Of a stretch of 64,000 nt of DNA, positions 43,204 to 51,464 are shown one piece after another. The position numbers and the translations under genes were made by a program. The notes below the pieces were generated by a model that was not told the DNA's origin, searched no databases, and saw only the letters and a program-made list of their open reading frames with translations. Every line of letters starts with the position of its first letter. The stretch's first letter is position 1. Source of the DNA: Nocardiopsis suaedae (lineage in GTDB: Bacteria > Actinomycetota > Actinomycetes > Streptosporangiales > Streptosporangiaceae); the NCBI RefSeq assembly GCF_027706745.1, contig NZ_JAQFWP010000032.1, forward strand, positions 1 through 64,000, in the 5' to 3' direction.

Positions 43204-43986
43204 ATGGCAGCGGAAGAGGCGATGGGGCCCGAGGTCCGGTTCGAGGCGGCCGACGGCGTCGCCGTGGTCACCATCGACCGGCCCGAGGCGAAGAACGCGG
43301 TGAACGCCGCGGTGGCCAAGGGCATCGCCGAGGCCCTGGACGAGCTGGACGCACGCAAGGACCTGACGGTCGGGATCCTCGCGGGCGCGGGCGGCACGTT
43401 CTGCTCGGGCATGGACCTGAAGGCCTTCATGAAGGGCGAGGTGCCGGTGGTGGAGGGGCGCGGCTTCGCGGGCTTCGCCCAGCGCCCGCCGCGCAAGCCG
43501 CTCATCGCCGCGGTGGAGGGCTACGCCCTGGCCGGCGGGTTCGAGGCGGTGCTCGCCTGTGACCTGGTGGTCGCGGCCGAGGGCGCGAAGTTCGGCATCC
43601 CCGAGGCCAAGCGGGGACTGGTGGCGGCGGGCGGCGGCCTGCTGCGGCTGCACCGGCGCATCCCCCGCAACATCGCCATGGAGTTCGCGCTGACCGGCGA
43701 CTTCGTCGGCGCGCAGCGGATGGCCGAACTGGGGCTGGTGAACACGGTCGTCCCGAGCGGCGGGGCGCTGGAGGGCGCCCGCGCTCTGGCGGCGCGCATC
43801 GCCGGGAACGCCCCGATGGCGGTGCAGGTGTCCAAGGAGGTCATGACGGCCTCCGACGACTGGTCCACCGAGGAGATGTGGACCCGCCAGGACGCCGTCA
43901 CCGGCCCGGTGTTCGTGAGCCACGACGCCATGGAGGGCGCGGCCGCCTTCGCCGAGAAGCGCAAGCCGAACTGGAAGGGCGAGTAG
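43204..43986 (+). CDS. Enoyl-CoA hydratase/isomerase (crotonase) family protein
   Basis: This 260-aa protein has the crotonase pattern: AVVTIDRPEAKNAVN, the oxyanion residues in GTFCSGMDLKAF and ALAGGFEAVLACDLVVAA, and FGIPEAKRGLVAAGGGLLRLHRRI. In this subfamily the first catalytic Glu is replaced (GGFEAVL keeps one Glu), as in many carnitinyl-CoA dehydratase-like members. ATG at 43204 after AGGAGGG, eight bases behind the SDR gene. Confidence 0.85.
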   Translation: MAAEEAMGPEVRFEAADGVAVVTIDRPEAKNAVNAAVAKGIAEALDELDARKDLTVGILAGAGGTFCSGMDLKAFMKGEVPVVEGRGFAGFAQRPPRKPLIAAVEGYALAGGFEAVLACDLVVAAEGAKFGIPEAKRGLVAAGGGLLRLHRRIPRNIAMEFALTGDFVGAQRMAELGLVNTVVPSGGALEGARALAARIAGNAPMAVQVSKEVMTASDDWSTEEMWTRQDAVTGPVFVSHDAMEGAAAFAEKRKPNWKGE

Positions 43987-44012
43987 CCGCAGGTCTTTCG
44001 ACCCTTTCGGCG

Positions 44013-44040
44013 GGGCCGTCCCGGGACACCGGGGCGGCCC
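44013..44040 (+). terminator. Hairpin terminator after the enoyl-CoA hydratase gene
   Basis: 12-nt arms 44013-44024 and 44029-44040 pair with one G-U around GACA. It also lies downstream of the convergent small membrane-protein gene. Confidence 0.6.
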
Positions 44041-44121
44041 GTCGGCGTCCTCGCGCGGAAGCGGGCGCGGCCCCGGTGGGAGGGACGGGCGGCGGACGGA
44101 GCGCGCCGCCCACCGGGGCCG

Positions 44122-44313
44122 CTATTTGGCCTTCACGATGATGACGAGTGCGATCACGACGACGGTGAGGACCAGGCCGAGGGCGCCGATATTGACCTCC
44201 CACGGGCCGATGCCCACCGTTGCATCAAGGATTTCGGTCACGTCTTCGTATTCAGATCCGTGGGGGGCGATGCGGGGGTCGATGTCGGTCCGGAGAAGAC
44301 AACTATGGAACAC
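44122..44313 (-). CDS. Small single-helix membrane protein
   Basis: Up to 63 aa. The last 20 residues are a clear membrane helix with a short positive end (GALGLVLTVVVIALVIIVKAK). The start is uncertain: GTG at 44313 (AAGG upstream) gives 63 aa, GTG at 44241 gives 39 aa beginning VTEILDATVGIG. It lies downstream of the GAP-family gene on the lanthipeptide strand. The region has lower GC than its neighbours. Function unknown; not a plausible lanthipeptide precursor (one Cys at most, in the doubtful N-terminus). Confidence 0.5.
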   Translation of the reverse strand: MFHSCLLRTDIDPRIAPHGSEYEDVTEILDATVGIGPWEVNIGALGLVLTVVVIALVIIVKAK

Positions 44314-44379
44314 CCGGCCGCCTTGCGCATCGTTCCCCGAGAGGATCTCTGTGTCATGAGAAATATGTAGGCACGCCGT

Positions 44380-45093
44380 TCAGGCGGCGTCTCTGAGGGC
44401 GTCCAGAAACCGCTGGAAGAGCGTGGAGTCCGACAGGAGCAGGAATCCGGCGATCGCGAGCAGCCACGCCGTGTTCTCCTGCGCGTTGTCCCGCAGCCAG
44501 GTGTCGACCCGGTCCAGGACCGGGCGCAGCGCCCCGCGCGAGGCCTGGAACAGCAGGGTGGCCAGGAGGGCGGGGGCGACCATGACCAGGCAGTAGACCG
44601 CGAGGACGGGGGCGGCGCCGGCCCCGGTGAGCCCCTGCCCGGACAGGATGTCCATCGCGGCCAGGTAGGGGAACATGGTGGGGACCTCGAGCGCCACGGC
44701 GAGGAGCGCCACCGTGAGGACCCCGCCCGCCGACGCGTCCTCGCCGACCGCGGACTCGCGCCACCGGGTCAGGCGGCCCAGACCGGAGGCGGGCCGCCTG
44801 CGCATTCCGTACCACAGCCCGGCCAGGATGAGCGCGGCCCCGGCTGCCCCGAGCGCCGTGTCGGCGGCCGGTGAGGCCAGCACGTCGCCCAGCGGATCGC
44901 GCAGCCGGTCGACCGCGCCCGTGAGCAGCACGCCGAGCAGCAGGTAGCCGCCGCCGACGAGCGCCAGGTAGAGCAGGACGTTGCCGATCCGGGGGCCCCG
45001 GGGGGCCAGCAGGAACCAGACCGGGATCGCCAGCGTGGCGACGCTGACGGTGTCCAGGAGTGCGAGCGGGAGAAGCTGTCCGAGGGTTTCCAC
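44380..45093 (-). CDS. GAP-family (LysE-like) membrane transporter
   Basis: This 237-aa protein has six hydrophobic segments in the GAP/Sap layout (LLPLALLDTVSVATLAIPVWFLLAP at the start; VPTMFPYLAAMDIL in the middle). GAP proteins export or address lipids, for example glycopeptidolipids and sulfolipid in mycobacteria. The GTG at 45093 follows AGGAACG. Located 57 bp downstream of the lanthionine synthetase on the same strand, it could export or protect against an acylated peptide (inference). Confidence 0.72.
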   Translation of the reverse strand: METLGQLLPLALLDTVSVATLAIPVWFLLAPRGPRIGNVLLYLALVGGGYLLLGVLLTGAVDRLRDPLGDVLASPAADTALGAAGAALILAGLWYGMRRRPASGLGRLTRWRESAVGEDASAGGVLTVALLAVALEVPTMFPYLAAMDILSGQGLTGAGAAPVLAVYCLVMVAPALLATLLFQASRGALRPVLDRVDTWLRDNAQENTAWLLAIAGFLLLSDSTLFQRFLDALRDAA

Positions 45094-45150
45094 GTGGTGC
45101 CGTTCCTAGGTCGGGCGGTCCCGCCGGGGCGGGGCGCCCCGACGGCGGCC

Positions 45151-47799
45151 TCAGAAGAGCCCGGGCAGCCAGTCGTCGCGGCGGCCGGTGGCGAACGCGA
45201 CGCCGGTGAGAACCCCGGCGCCGCCGGTCCGCAGGTCGCCGGAGATCCGGAAGTTCCCGGAGCCCGGGTAGTGGAGGCCGCGGCCGTTCGGCCGCAGCTC
45301 GTGCAGTCCGAGCCGGTCGGCGTGCCGCCGGACCAGGGGGTCGGCCGACGCGCCGTGGCCGTCCCGCGCGAGCTGGGCCAGCCCCGCGAGGAACCCGGCG
45401 CGGCCGCGGAACAGCCCCGCCTGCACCATGAGCTCGGGGCCCAGCGCCCGCATCAGGTCCGGCACCGAGGCGCCGCGCGGGCGCCACCCGTCGCGGCGGC
45501 CCAGCTCGGCGACGGCGAGCGCCGTGCCGCACGATCCCTCCTCCAGGTAGGCGAGGGTGCGCCTGCCCTGCTCGTTGTACTGCAGCGACCCGTCCGTGCA
45601 CCGCACGTAGGCGGCCAGTTCGCGCTCCACCAGCTCCCGGGCCGTGTCCACGGCCGAGGGGTCGTCGGCCAGGACGCCGTACCGGTGGGCGGCCAGGCCG
45701 ATCCCGGCCAGGCCGTGCATCAGCCCGTGGGCGGCCCCCGGCCCGCCGTCGGAGGAGTGCGGCCGGGCGGCGAGCCCGTGGGCGCGGTCGGCCAGCTCGG
45801 CGCCGATCCGTTCGGCCTCCGCCCGCTCCACGATCGGGTCGGGGCCCCCGGCCATCGCGGCGACGGCGAGGAAGATGCCGGCCGTCCCGCCGAAGACGCC
45901 GCTGCCGCAGCCGGAGCGGTCCTTGGCCAGGGCGGCGTCCACGCACCAGCGCGCGTGGTCGGGCCATCCCGCCCTCCACAGCGCGTAGCCCGCGCCGAGT
46001 TCGCTGTCGTACAGCCCGCAGTGCGGACGGTCCGTCGCGCCGCGGGCGTTGGCGAGGGTCCACTCGGCGATCCTGCGCACGAGGCCGGGCTCGTACACGC
46101 CGTCGGTGCCCAGGAGGGACCACAGGACACCGGCGCTCCCGGTGGCCAGCGACACCGGGGACAGCGAGAACCCCGTGGGGTCGCAGGGGAACAGGCGGTC
46201 GGTCCTCTCCTCGGACATGGAGGCGCGGAACCCCTCCACGACCTGCCCGGCCCACCCCTCGAACCCGAGGGCGCCGTCGAGGTGGCCGGAGGCCGCCGGG
46301 GGCGCCCCCGCGGCCCTGCCCGTCGTGGCTGGAACGGGGTCCGGTGCGGGCGCGGCGTCGGGCGTCCCGGTGCCGACGAAGGTCCGGCGGATCCGCTCCG
46401 CCCACTCGGCGGAGAGGTCGAACATCTCCCGGGCGGCCGCTAAGAACGGGGTGAGCTTGGCCGGGTCGAGCCGTAGGAGCGGGGTCAGCGGCAGGTAGCA
46501 CGACAGCTCCAGCAGGCGCAGCCCGTACTCGTCGCCGTCCCGGCCCTGGCGCCGCACGTCGCTGAAGCCGGGCGCCCCGGGGAACGGCCGATGCTCGCCC
46601 AGGGGGACGCAGGCCTCAAGGTCGATGAGGGTCGCCTCGCCCTCGGGCGAGACCATGATGTTCCCGGGGTGCAGGTCCCCGATGGCGTAGCCGTGCTCCC
46701 AGGCCGCCTCCACCGCCTGGGCCACCTGTTCCAGGACCGCCTCGATCCGCTCCCGGTAGTCCTTGGCCTCGGCGGGCGCCGGAGGCGCGAAGGGGTCGGG
46801 CCGCAGCAGGTAGGGGTGGTTGGCGGCGGACCACTCCTGGAGGGTCGTGCCGCGGATGTACTCCATGGAGGTGAAGACGTGCGACTGCCAGGTGAACCGG
46901 TCGTAGACCTCGGGGAAGCCGGGCAGGCCGGAGAGGGCGCGCAGGGCCTCGTACTCGCGGGCGGCCCGCCGGACGGCGTCGCCGCCGACGAGGTCGAGCC
47001 CGGCGTAGGGGCGCGCCTCCTTGAGCACGACCCTGCGCCCTGAGCCCGAGGCGCCCTCCGAGGCGAGGTAGACGCCGCCGCCGTTGCTGAAGTGCAGGGC
47101 CTTGTCGATCCGGTAGGGCAGGCGGTCGCCGCCGTCGCGGGATCGCGGGGGCGGCCGGAAGAGGGAGGGGACGCTCACGAAGTCGGGGGCCTTGAACGGC
47201 ACCGTGCGGGGGTCGGGGACCGGCCGCCCGTCGCCCCCCGTCATCGCCTGGCGGACGCGGCCCCGCTCGTCGCGGCAGTACCGGCGCACGAAGGCGCCGT
47301 ACCGTGCGTGCACGACGGTGTCCCCCACCCGGGCGTCGGACAGGATCCGCGGCCCCTCGGTCCCGCGTGTGCGCTCCGCCAGCTCGGCCGCCAGCGCGAC
47401 GGACTCGTGCTCGTCGGCGGGGTAGACCGCGATGCCCTTCCCGCTTCCCGACCGCGCCGCGTACTTGGCGTTGACCAGCCAGGCGTACTCGTACCGGGAG
47501 AGGAACTTGAAGGGGGCGCGCCACCGGCGGCACACGTCGGCGACGGTGTGCAGGAGCGGCTCGAAGGTGTCGGGCGTCACCGCGATGTGCAGCTTCCACC
47601 CCTGGTCGGGCAGCGGCCGGTCCTCGGGGCGGCACAGGGTCCAGATCCCGGTGCCCGAGCGGGTCCAGCCCTCGGCGTAGGGCAGGGGGACCGGCCCCTT
47701 GCGCACACGGGTGAAGCGCGGGTCGCCGGGGTCGCACCGCCAGCGGCCGATGTCGTCGTAGAAGTCGGGGTCGGCGAAGGTGAAGTAGAAGCGTTCCAC
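45151..47799 (-). CDS. Class III lanthionine synthetase LanKC
   Basis: This 882-aa trifunctional enzyme phosphorylates Ser/Thr of a precursor peptide, eliminates phosphate to give dehydro-residues, and cyclises. Domains in order: lyase (1 to about 215), protein kinase (about 228-480; Lys260 in VVLKEA, GDLHPGN at 374-380, IDLEA at 392-396 in place of DFG) and LanC-like cyclase (about 530-882). The cyclase lacks the Cys-Cys-His zinc ligands: the CHG position reads LFRGRAG, and the other conserved segments read HGLMHGLAG and EEGSCGTA. This places it in class III, not IV. The GTG at 47799 follows GAGGAG. It lies 10 bp behind the LanD gene. Confidence 0.9.
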   Translation of the reverse strand: MERFYFTFADPDFYDDIGRWRCDPGDPRFTRVRKGPVPLPYAEGWTRSGTGIWTLCRPEDRPLPDQGWKLHIAVTPDTFEPLLHTVADVCRRWRAPFKFLSRYEYAWLVNAKYAARSGSGKGIAVYPADEHESVALAAELAERTRGTEGPRILSDARVGDTVVHARYGAFVRRYCRDERGRVRQAMTGGDGRPVPDPRTVPFKAPDFVSVPSLFRPPPRSRDGGDRLPYRIDKALHFSNGGGVYLASEGASGSGRRVVLKEARPYAGLDLVGGDAVRRAAREYEALRALSGLPGFPEVYDRFTWQSHVFTSMEYIRGTTLQEWSAANHPYLLRPDPFAPPAPAEAKDYRERIEAVLEQVAQAVEAAWEHGYAIGDLHPGNIMVSPEGEATLIDLEACVPLGEHRPFPGAPGFSDVRRQGRDGDEYGLRLLELSCYLPLTPLLRLDPAKLTPFLAAAREMFDLSAEWAERIRRTFVGTGTPDAAPAPDPVPATTGRAAGAPPAASGHLDGALGFEGWAGQVVEGFRASMSEERTDRLFPCDPTGFSLSPVSLATGSAGVLWSLLGTDGVYEPGLVRRIAEWTLANARGATDRPHCGLYDSELGAGYALWRAGWPDHARWCVDAALAKDRSGCGSGVFGGTAGIFLAVAAMAGGPDPIVERAEAERIGAELADRAHGLAARPHSSDGGPGAAHGLMHGLAGIGLAAHRYGVLADDPSAVDTARELVERELAAYVRCTDGSLQYNEQGRRTLAYLEEGSCGTALAVAELGRRDGWRPRGASVPDLMRALGPELMVQAGLFRGRAGFLAGLAQLARDGHGASADPLVRRHADRLGLHELRPNGRGLHYPGSGNFRISGDLRTGGAGVLTGVAFATGRRDDWLPGLF

Positions 47800-47809
47800 A
47801 CCGGGCTCC

Positions 47810-48436
47810 TCAGGAGGCGGGGCCGGCGGCGGGGCCGTCCTGCGGACCGCCCGTCCCCTGCCCGGCCTCTTCGAACGCGCTGACGGCCTCCCACAGGGGC
47901 GCGGCGACGTCGGCCTCGCGGCCGACGCTGCTGCTCGCCTTCTTCCGGGTGGGCACCAGCCGGTACCCGGGGACCTCCGCGAGGCGGGCGAGCACGCCGC
48001 GCACGATCGGGTTGTCGGCGACGCCCGGAGGCAGGGACGGCGCCAGGACCACGGGGACCTGGGCCCCCAGCGCGGCCAGGGTGAACGGCTTGTCCCCGGA
48101 CCCCGAGGCGAGTGCGGACAGGAAGGCGACGGAGGCCGGGTAGACGATGATCCCGTCGTGGCCCTCGGCGATGGAGGTGTGCACCGGCCGCAGCCCGTCC
48201 GGGGTGGTCCAGGTGTTGGAGACCACCGGTGAACCGGTCAGCGCCGTGAGCGCGGCCGGGCTGACGAACTCCTTCGCGGAGTCGGTGAGCCCGGCGGTCA
48301 CCGTGTAGTCCGGCCGGTTCGTCGCGAGCCAGTTGAGCCAGAAGGGCAGGTGGGCGGTGGACAGGGTGCCCGTCGCGATGAGGAAGAGGTCGGCCTTGCG
48401 GGACCGGGCCTCATCGTCGTGGCGGAATTCGGCCAT
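47810..48436 (-). CDS. LanD-type flavoprotein cysteine decarboxylase (HFCD family)
   Basis: This 208-aa FMN protein is like EpiD/MrsD and Dfp. LFLIATGTLSTAHLPFWL is the flavin-binding start; the catalytic His is in LRPVHTSIAEGHDGIIVYPAS, and PASVAFLSALASG stands for the PASANT motif. LanD enzymes oxidatively decarboxylate a C-terminal Cys to an aminoenethiol, which then forms AviCys or, with class III LanKC, avionin. The ATG at 48436 has TTGGAG seven bases upstream. Directly upstream of lanKC and clearly coupled. Confidence 0.85.
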   Translation of the reverse strand: MAEFRHDDEARSRKADLFLIATGTLSTAHLPFWLNWLATNRPDYTVTAGLTDSAKEFVSPAALTALTGSPVVSNTWTTPDGLRPVHTSIAEGHDGIIVYPASVAFLSALASGSGDKPFTLAALGAQVPVVLAPSLPPGVADNPIVRGVLARLAEVPGYRLVPTRKKASSSVGREADVAAPLWEAVSAFEEAGQGTGGPQDGPAAGPAS

Positions 48437-48518
48437 GCGGTTCTCCAACCGGTCGGCCCGGTCTCCCGGGGTGTTCTGCGACTCCTCTCTCCCGGTGCGG
48501 AACCGACCGCCCCGGGGC

Positions 48519-48785
48519 TCACCGGTCCCGGTCGTCCCGGCGGTCCCCGGACCCGGACGACCGGCCGCCGAAGCCGATGTCGTCCTTGACGTCCTCGAAC
48601 AGGGACTTGGGCTTGTGGCCCCGGGAGCGGCGGAACTCGTCGCCCAGGTCCAAAACGCCGATCAGGATGAGCAGAAGGCCCAGCGGACCGCCCTGGAACC
48701 AATAGAATTCGAGGTCCCAGAAGAAAATGGAAAGAATCGCGCCGGCGGCCACGAGTGCAAGTCCGATGACCGTCTTGAAGCCCAT
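48519..48785 (-). CDS. Small membrane protein, 88 aa
   Basis: Two close hydrophobic segments (TVIGLALVAAGAILSIFFW and GGPLGLLLILIGVLDLG) are followed by a charged tail of 40 residues (DEFRRSRGHKP, DRRDDRDR). The ATG at 48785 has AAGGGGGG upstream. It sits between the thioesterase and lanD on the same strand. Function unknown; immunity or a scaffold role in the lanthipeptide locus is possible, but it may be unrelated. Confidence 0.65.
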   Translation of the reverse strand: MGFKTVIGLALVAAGAILSIFFWDLEFYWFQGGPLGLLLILIGVLDLGDEFRRSRGHKPKSLFEDVKDDIGFGGRSSGSGDRRDDRDR

Positions 48786-48896
48786 GGCTCCCCCCTTCGG
48801 AATCGTCGTCCACCACTGCCTCCCGCAGCCTAGCGCGGTCCCGGGAGGCGGGGACTCCTGCGATCCGAGGAGATCCGGCCGGGCCGGTGTACATCT

Positions 48897-49631
48897 TTAT
48901 GCGTATTGGCGGCACAGGGCGGCGATGCCGAAAACGGCGTTCCGTATGCGGCCGGAGTCCTCCGCCAGAAGGAAGTGGCCGCCCGGGTGGAATACGACCT
49001 CCACCTCCTCGGCCACCTCCGTCCAGGGCCGGACCGCCTCGGGCGGGAAGAGCCGGTCCTCCTGGCCGCCGAAGACGTGCACGGGCACGCCCAGCGGGCG
49101 CTCCTGCGGCCGGTGGCGGTAGGAGGCGCACAGGCCGGCGTCGTCGCGTACCAGCCCCAGGAACGGCTCCAGCCACTCCGGGTTCCTGAAGAGCCACTGC
49201 GGGATCCCTCCGATCTCGTACAGGCGGCGGGCGAGTTCCCGGTCGTCGCCGGTGGAACCGAGGTCGGGACGGGGCAGGTGCGGGGCCCCGAAGGCGGCGA
49301 CGGCGAGCGCCGCCGGGCGCGGCCCGCCCCCCCTCGCAGAAGCGCCGGGCCAGCAGGTAGGCCAGCAGGCCGCCCATGCTGTACCCGAACAGGACGTAGC
49401 CGCCGTCGTCCACCTCGCGCTCCAGCCGGTCGGCGAGGACGGGGACGAGCCCGTCGGCCGTGCGGTGGCGGCGCCGGCGCACCCGCCCCCGGTCGTCGGC
49501 AGTACCACCGGCGCCACCTCGACACCGTCGGGGGCGGCCCGGCTCCACGGCCGGAACAGCGAGGGGTGCCCGCCCGCGTGGTGCAGGCACACCAGGGTCA
49601 CGGGCGGCCCCGTCGGGCCCGGTGTCAGCAC
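48897..49631 (-). pseudogene. Type II thioesterase, frameshifted twice
   Basis: Both ends read as a type II (RifR/GrsT-like) thioesterase: TLVCLHHAGGHPSLFRPW at the start; GVPVHVFGGQEDRLFPPE and HPGGHFLLAE with the catalytic Asp and His at the end. The middle 50 or so codons, with the nucleophile motif FGYSMGGLLAYLLARRF, are in another frame. The shifts map to homopolymers: C5 at 49486-49490 (one base short) and C7 at 49327-49333 (one base extra). They compensate, so one 244-aa frame stays open but lacks GxSxG. Sequencing error or true decay cannot be separated here. The GTG at 49631 overlaps the PKS stop. Confidence 0.75.
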
Positions 49632-50880
49632 GCGGACCCCTCCTCTCCGTCCTCTTCGGCCCCACCGTCCCCGTCGACGGCCCGCAGCAGGTGGCCGGCG
49701 AGGGCGTCGATGGTGGGGTGCTCGAACACGACCGCTTGGGGCAGGCCGACGCGCGCCGCCTGCTGCAGGCCGTGGCGGAGCCGGATGGCCGTCAGGGAGT
49801 CGAGCCCGTTGGCGAACAGGTCGCCGTCGCCGTCCACCTCCTCCGCGCGGCCGAGCACGGTGCCGACCTGCCGCCGCACCTCCCGCACCAGCAGCGCGCG
49901 GCGCTCCTCCCCACGGGCCGCGTCCAGGGCGGCCCGGAAGTCCGCCGGACGGGCCGCGGCACCCGCCGGGGGCCGGTCCGGCAGCAGGGGAAGCAGGCTG
50001 GGCAGGGTGTCGGCGGCGTGGTCGGCCAGCCGCCGCCAGTCGGTCGGCAGGACGGCGACCGGATCCGCGAACGGCCGCTCCGCCAGCAGCCCGAGGAGCG
50101 CGGCCCCGCCCTCCTCGACGGGGATGGTGCCCTCACCGCTGCGCTCCAGGTCCTCGTCCAGCCCCGCGCGGTGGCTCATCCCGGTGCCCGCCCACGACCC
50201 CCACTGGACGGCGGCCGTCGGGGCGCCCAGCGCGTTCCGGTAGGAGGCCAGGCCGTCGAGGAACGCGTTGCCCGCCGCGTAGCCCGCCTGCCCCGGCGTC
50301 CCCAGGAGCGCGGACGCGGAGGAGTACAGGACCAGGGCGTCCAGGTCCGTGTCGCGGGTCAGCAGGTGCAGGTTCCAGGCTCCGACGGCCTTGGCCGCCA
50401 TGGCGCGGCGGACGCGGTCGCGGGTCTGGAGCAGGAGGGCGCCGTCGTCGAGCGCTCCGGCCAGGTGCAGCACGGCGGCCAGGGGCGGCAGCTCCGCCTC
50501 TCGCCCGACCGCGTCGAAGGCCGCGGTCATCGACTCCAGGTCGGCGGCGTCGGCGGTGAACGTCCGGACACAAGCGCCCGCGTCCCGGAGCCGTGTGATG
50601 CCCCGCGCCGTCTCGGCGCCGGGTGCGCCGCGGCCGACCAGGACGAGGTGGCGGGCGCCCGCCGCGTGCAGGGTCCGCGCCGCCTCCAGCCCCAGGCCGC
50701 CGGTCCCTCCGGTGATCAGGTAGGTGCCGTCGGGCCGGACCGGGGCGGGGGCGCCGCCCGGTGCGGGGCGCCGCGGGTGCACGCGGGCGACATGGCGCCG
50801 CTCGCGGGCGTAGCCGACCTGTTCGCGGGGAGCGGCCCGGCCCCTGCGGACAGGGCGGCGAGTTCGTCGAACAGCCGTCG
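49625..50880 (-). pseudogene. Type I polyketide synthase, KR-ACP terminal fragment (5' side missing)
   Basis: The ketoreductase has GTYLITGGTGGLGLEAAR for NADPH and catalytic Lys, Ser, Tyr and Asn (AAKAVGAWNLH, LYSSASALLG, GYAAGNAFLD). A carrier domain follows with the phosphopantetheine serine in FANGLDSLTAIRLRHGL. The C-terminus is acidic. Upstream of the KR, GYARERRHVARV continues the PKS pattern, then RLFDELAALSAG appears in another frame (a base seems lost in the G4 run at 50827-50830). Near 50880 PKS-like sequence stops and antisense kinase sequence begins. KS/AT domains are absent, so the gene is truncated. Confidence 0.8.
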
Positions 50881-51464
50881 CCAACCGCTTCAGCGTCATC
50901 GTCGTCCAGTCCAGCGCCCTGCTGCGCCGGGACGACCTGGACGCACAGACCCGGACGCGGCTGCTCACCCGGATCTACGACGACGGTCGGCAGGGGCTCG
51001 AGGAACTCCGCATGATGATCGACGTCCTGCGCAGGGAGACGGGCGAGGACGGCGGCGACGAGCCTTCCGTGACCGCCTTCGGCGGGGCGGAGGACATCGG
51101 GTCCCTCGCGCGGAGCCACGGCGGGGACGTGGACCTTGAGGTGTCGGGGACGGTGCGCCCCCTGTCGGCCGCGGCCGGGCACGCCGCCTACCGCATCACC
51201 CAAGAGGCGATCACCAACGCGCTCAAGCACTGCGGGGGACCCGTCTCCGTCCGCATCGCCTACCGTGAGGAAGAGGTCGAGTTGTCCATAGAGAACACGC
51301 TCTGCGGGGGCGCCCGGCCGGGGCCGCCCGGCGGCGGATTCGGCGTCCCCGGCATGCGGGAGCGCGCCGAGTTCCTGGGCGGGCGCATCACGGTCGGCCC
51401 CGCCGGGGACGGGGTGTGGCGCGTGTGCGCGGTCCTGCCCGCGCCCGTGGGGGCGGGCCGGTGA
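50877..51464 (+). pseudogene. Sensor histidine kinase, 5' half missing
   Basis: From GTC at 50877 the frame reads VANRFSVIVVQSSALLRR, the part of a HisKA_3 helix that follows the phospho-acceptor His, then LEELRMMIDVLRRE and an intact ATPase domain ([29 protein letters not shown]). The His, the membrane part and any start codon are missing: no ATG, GTG or TTG occurs in frame between the last stop and 51012. Its other end is intact and overlaps the response regulator gene (GTGA). A product cannot be a functional kinase. Confidence 0.8.

Noticed and set aside
44122-44313. 63-aa protein downstream of the GAP gene as lanthipeptide precursor
   Set aside because: Its C-terminus is a hydrophobic membrane helix ending in KAK, without the C-terminal Cys that LanD needs.
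48786-48896. Short minus-strand ORF beginning MYTGPAGSPRIAGV between the thioesterase and the small membrane protein, considered as lanthipeptide precursor
   Set aside because: No Cys, no Ser/Thr-Cys core and no LLxLQ leader; it has no ribosome site and runs into the next gene in another frame.
50761-51015. Open frame across the PKS/kinase junction as a real new protein
   Set aside because: Its translation is out of frame with both the kinase and the PKS and shows no domain.
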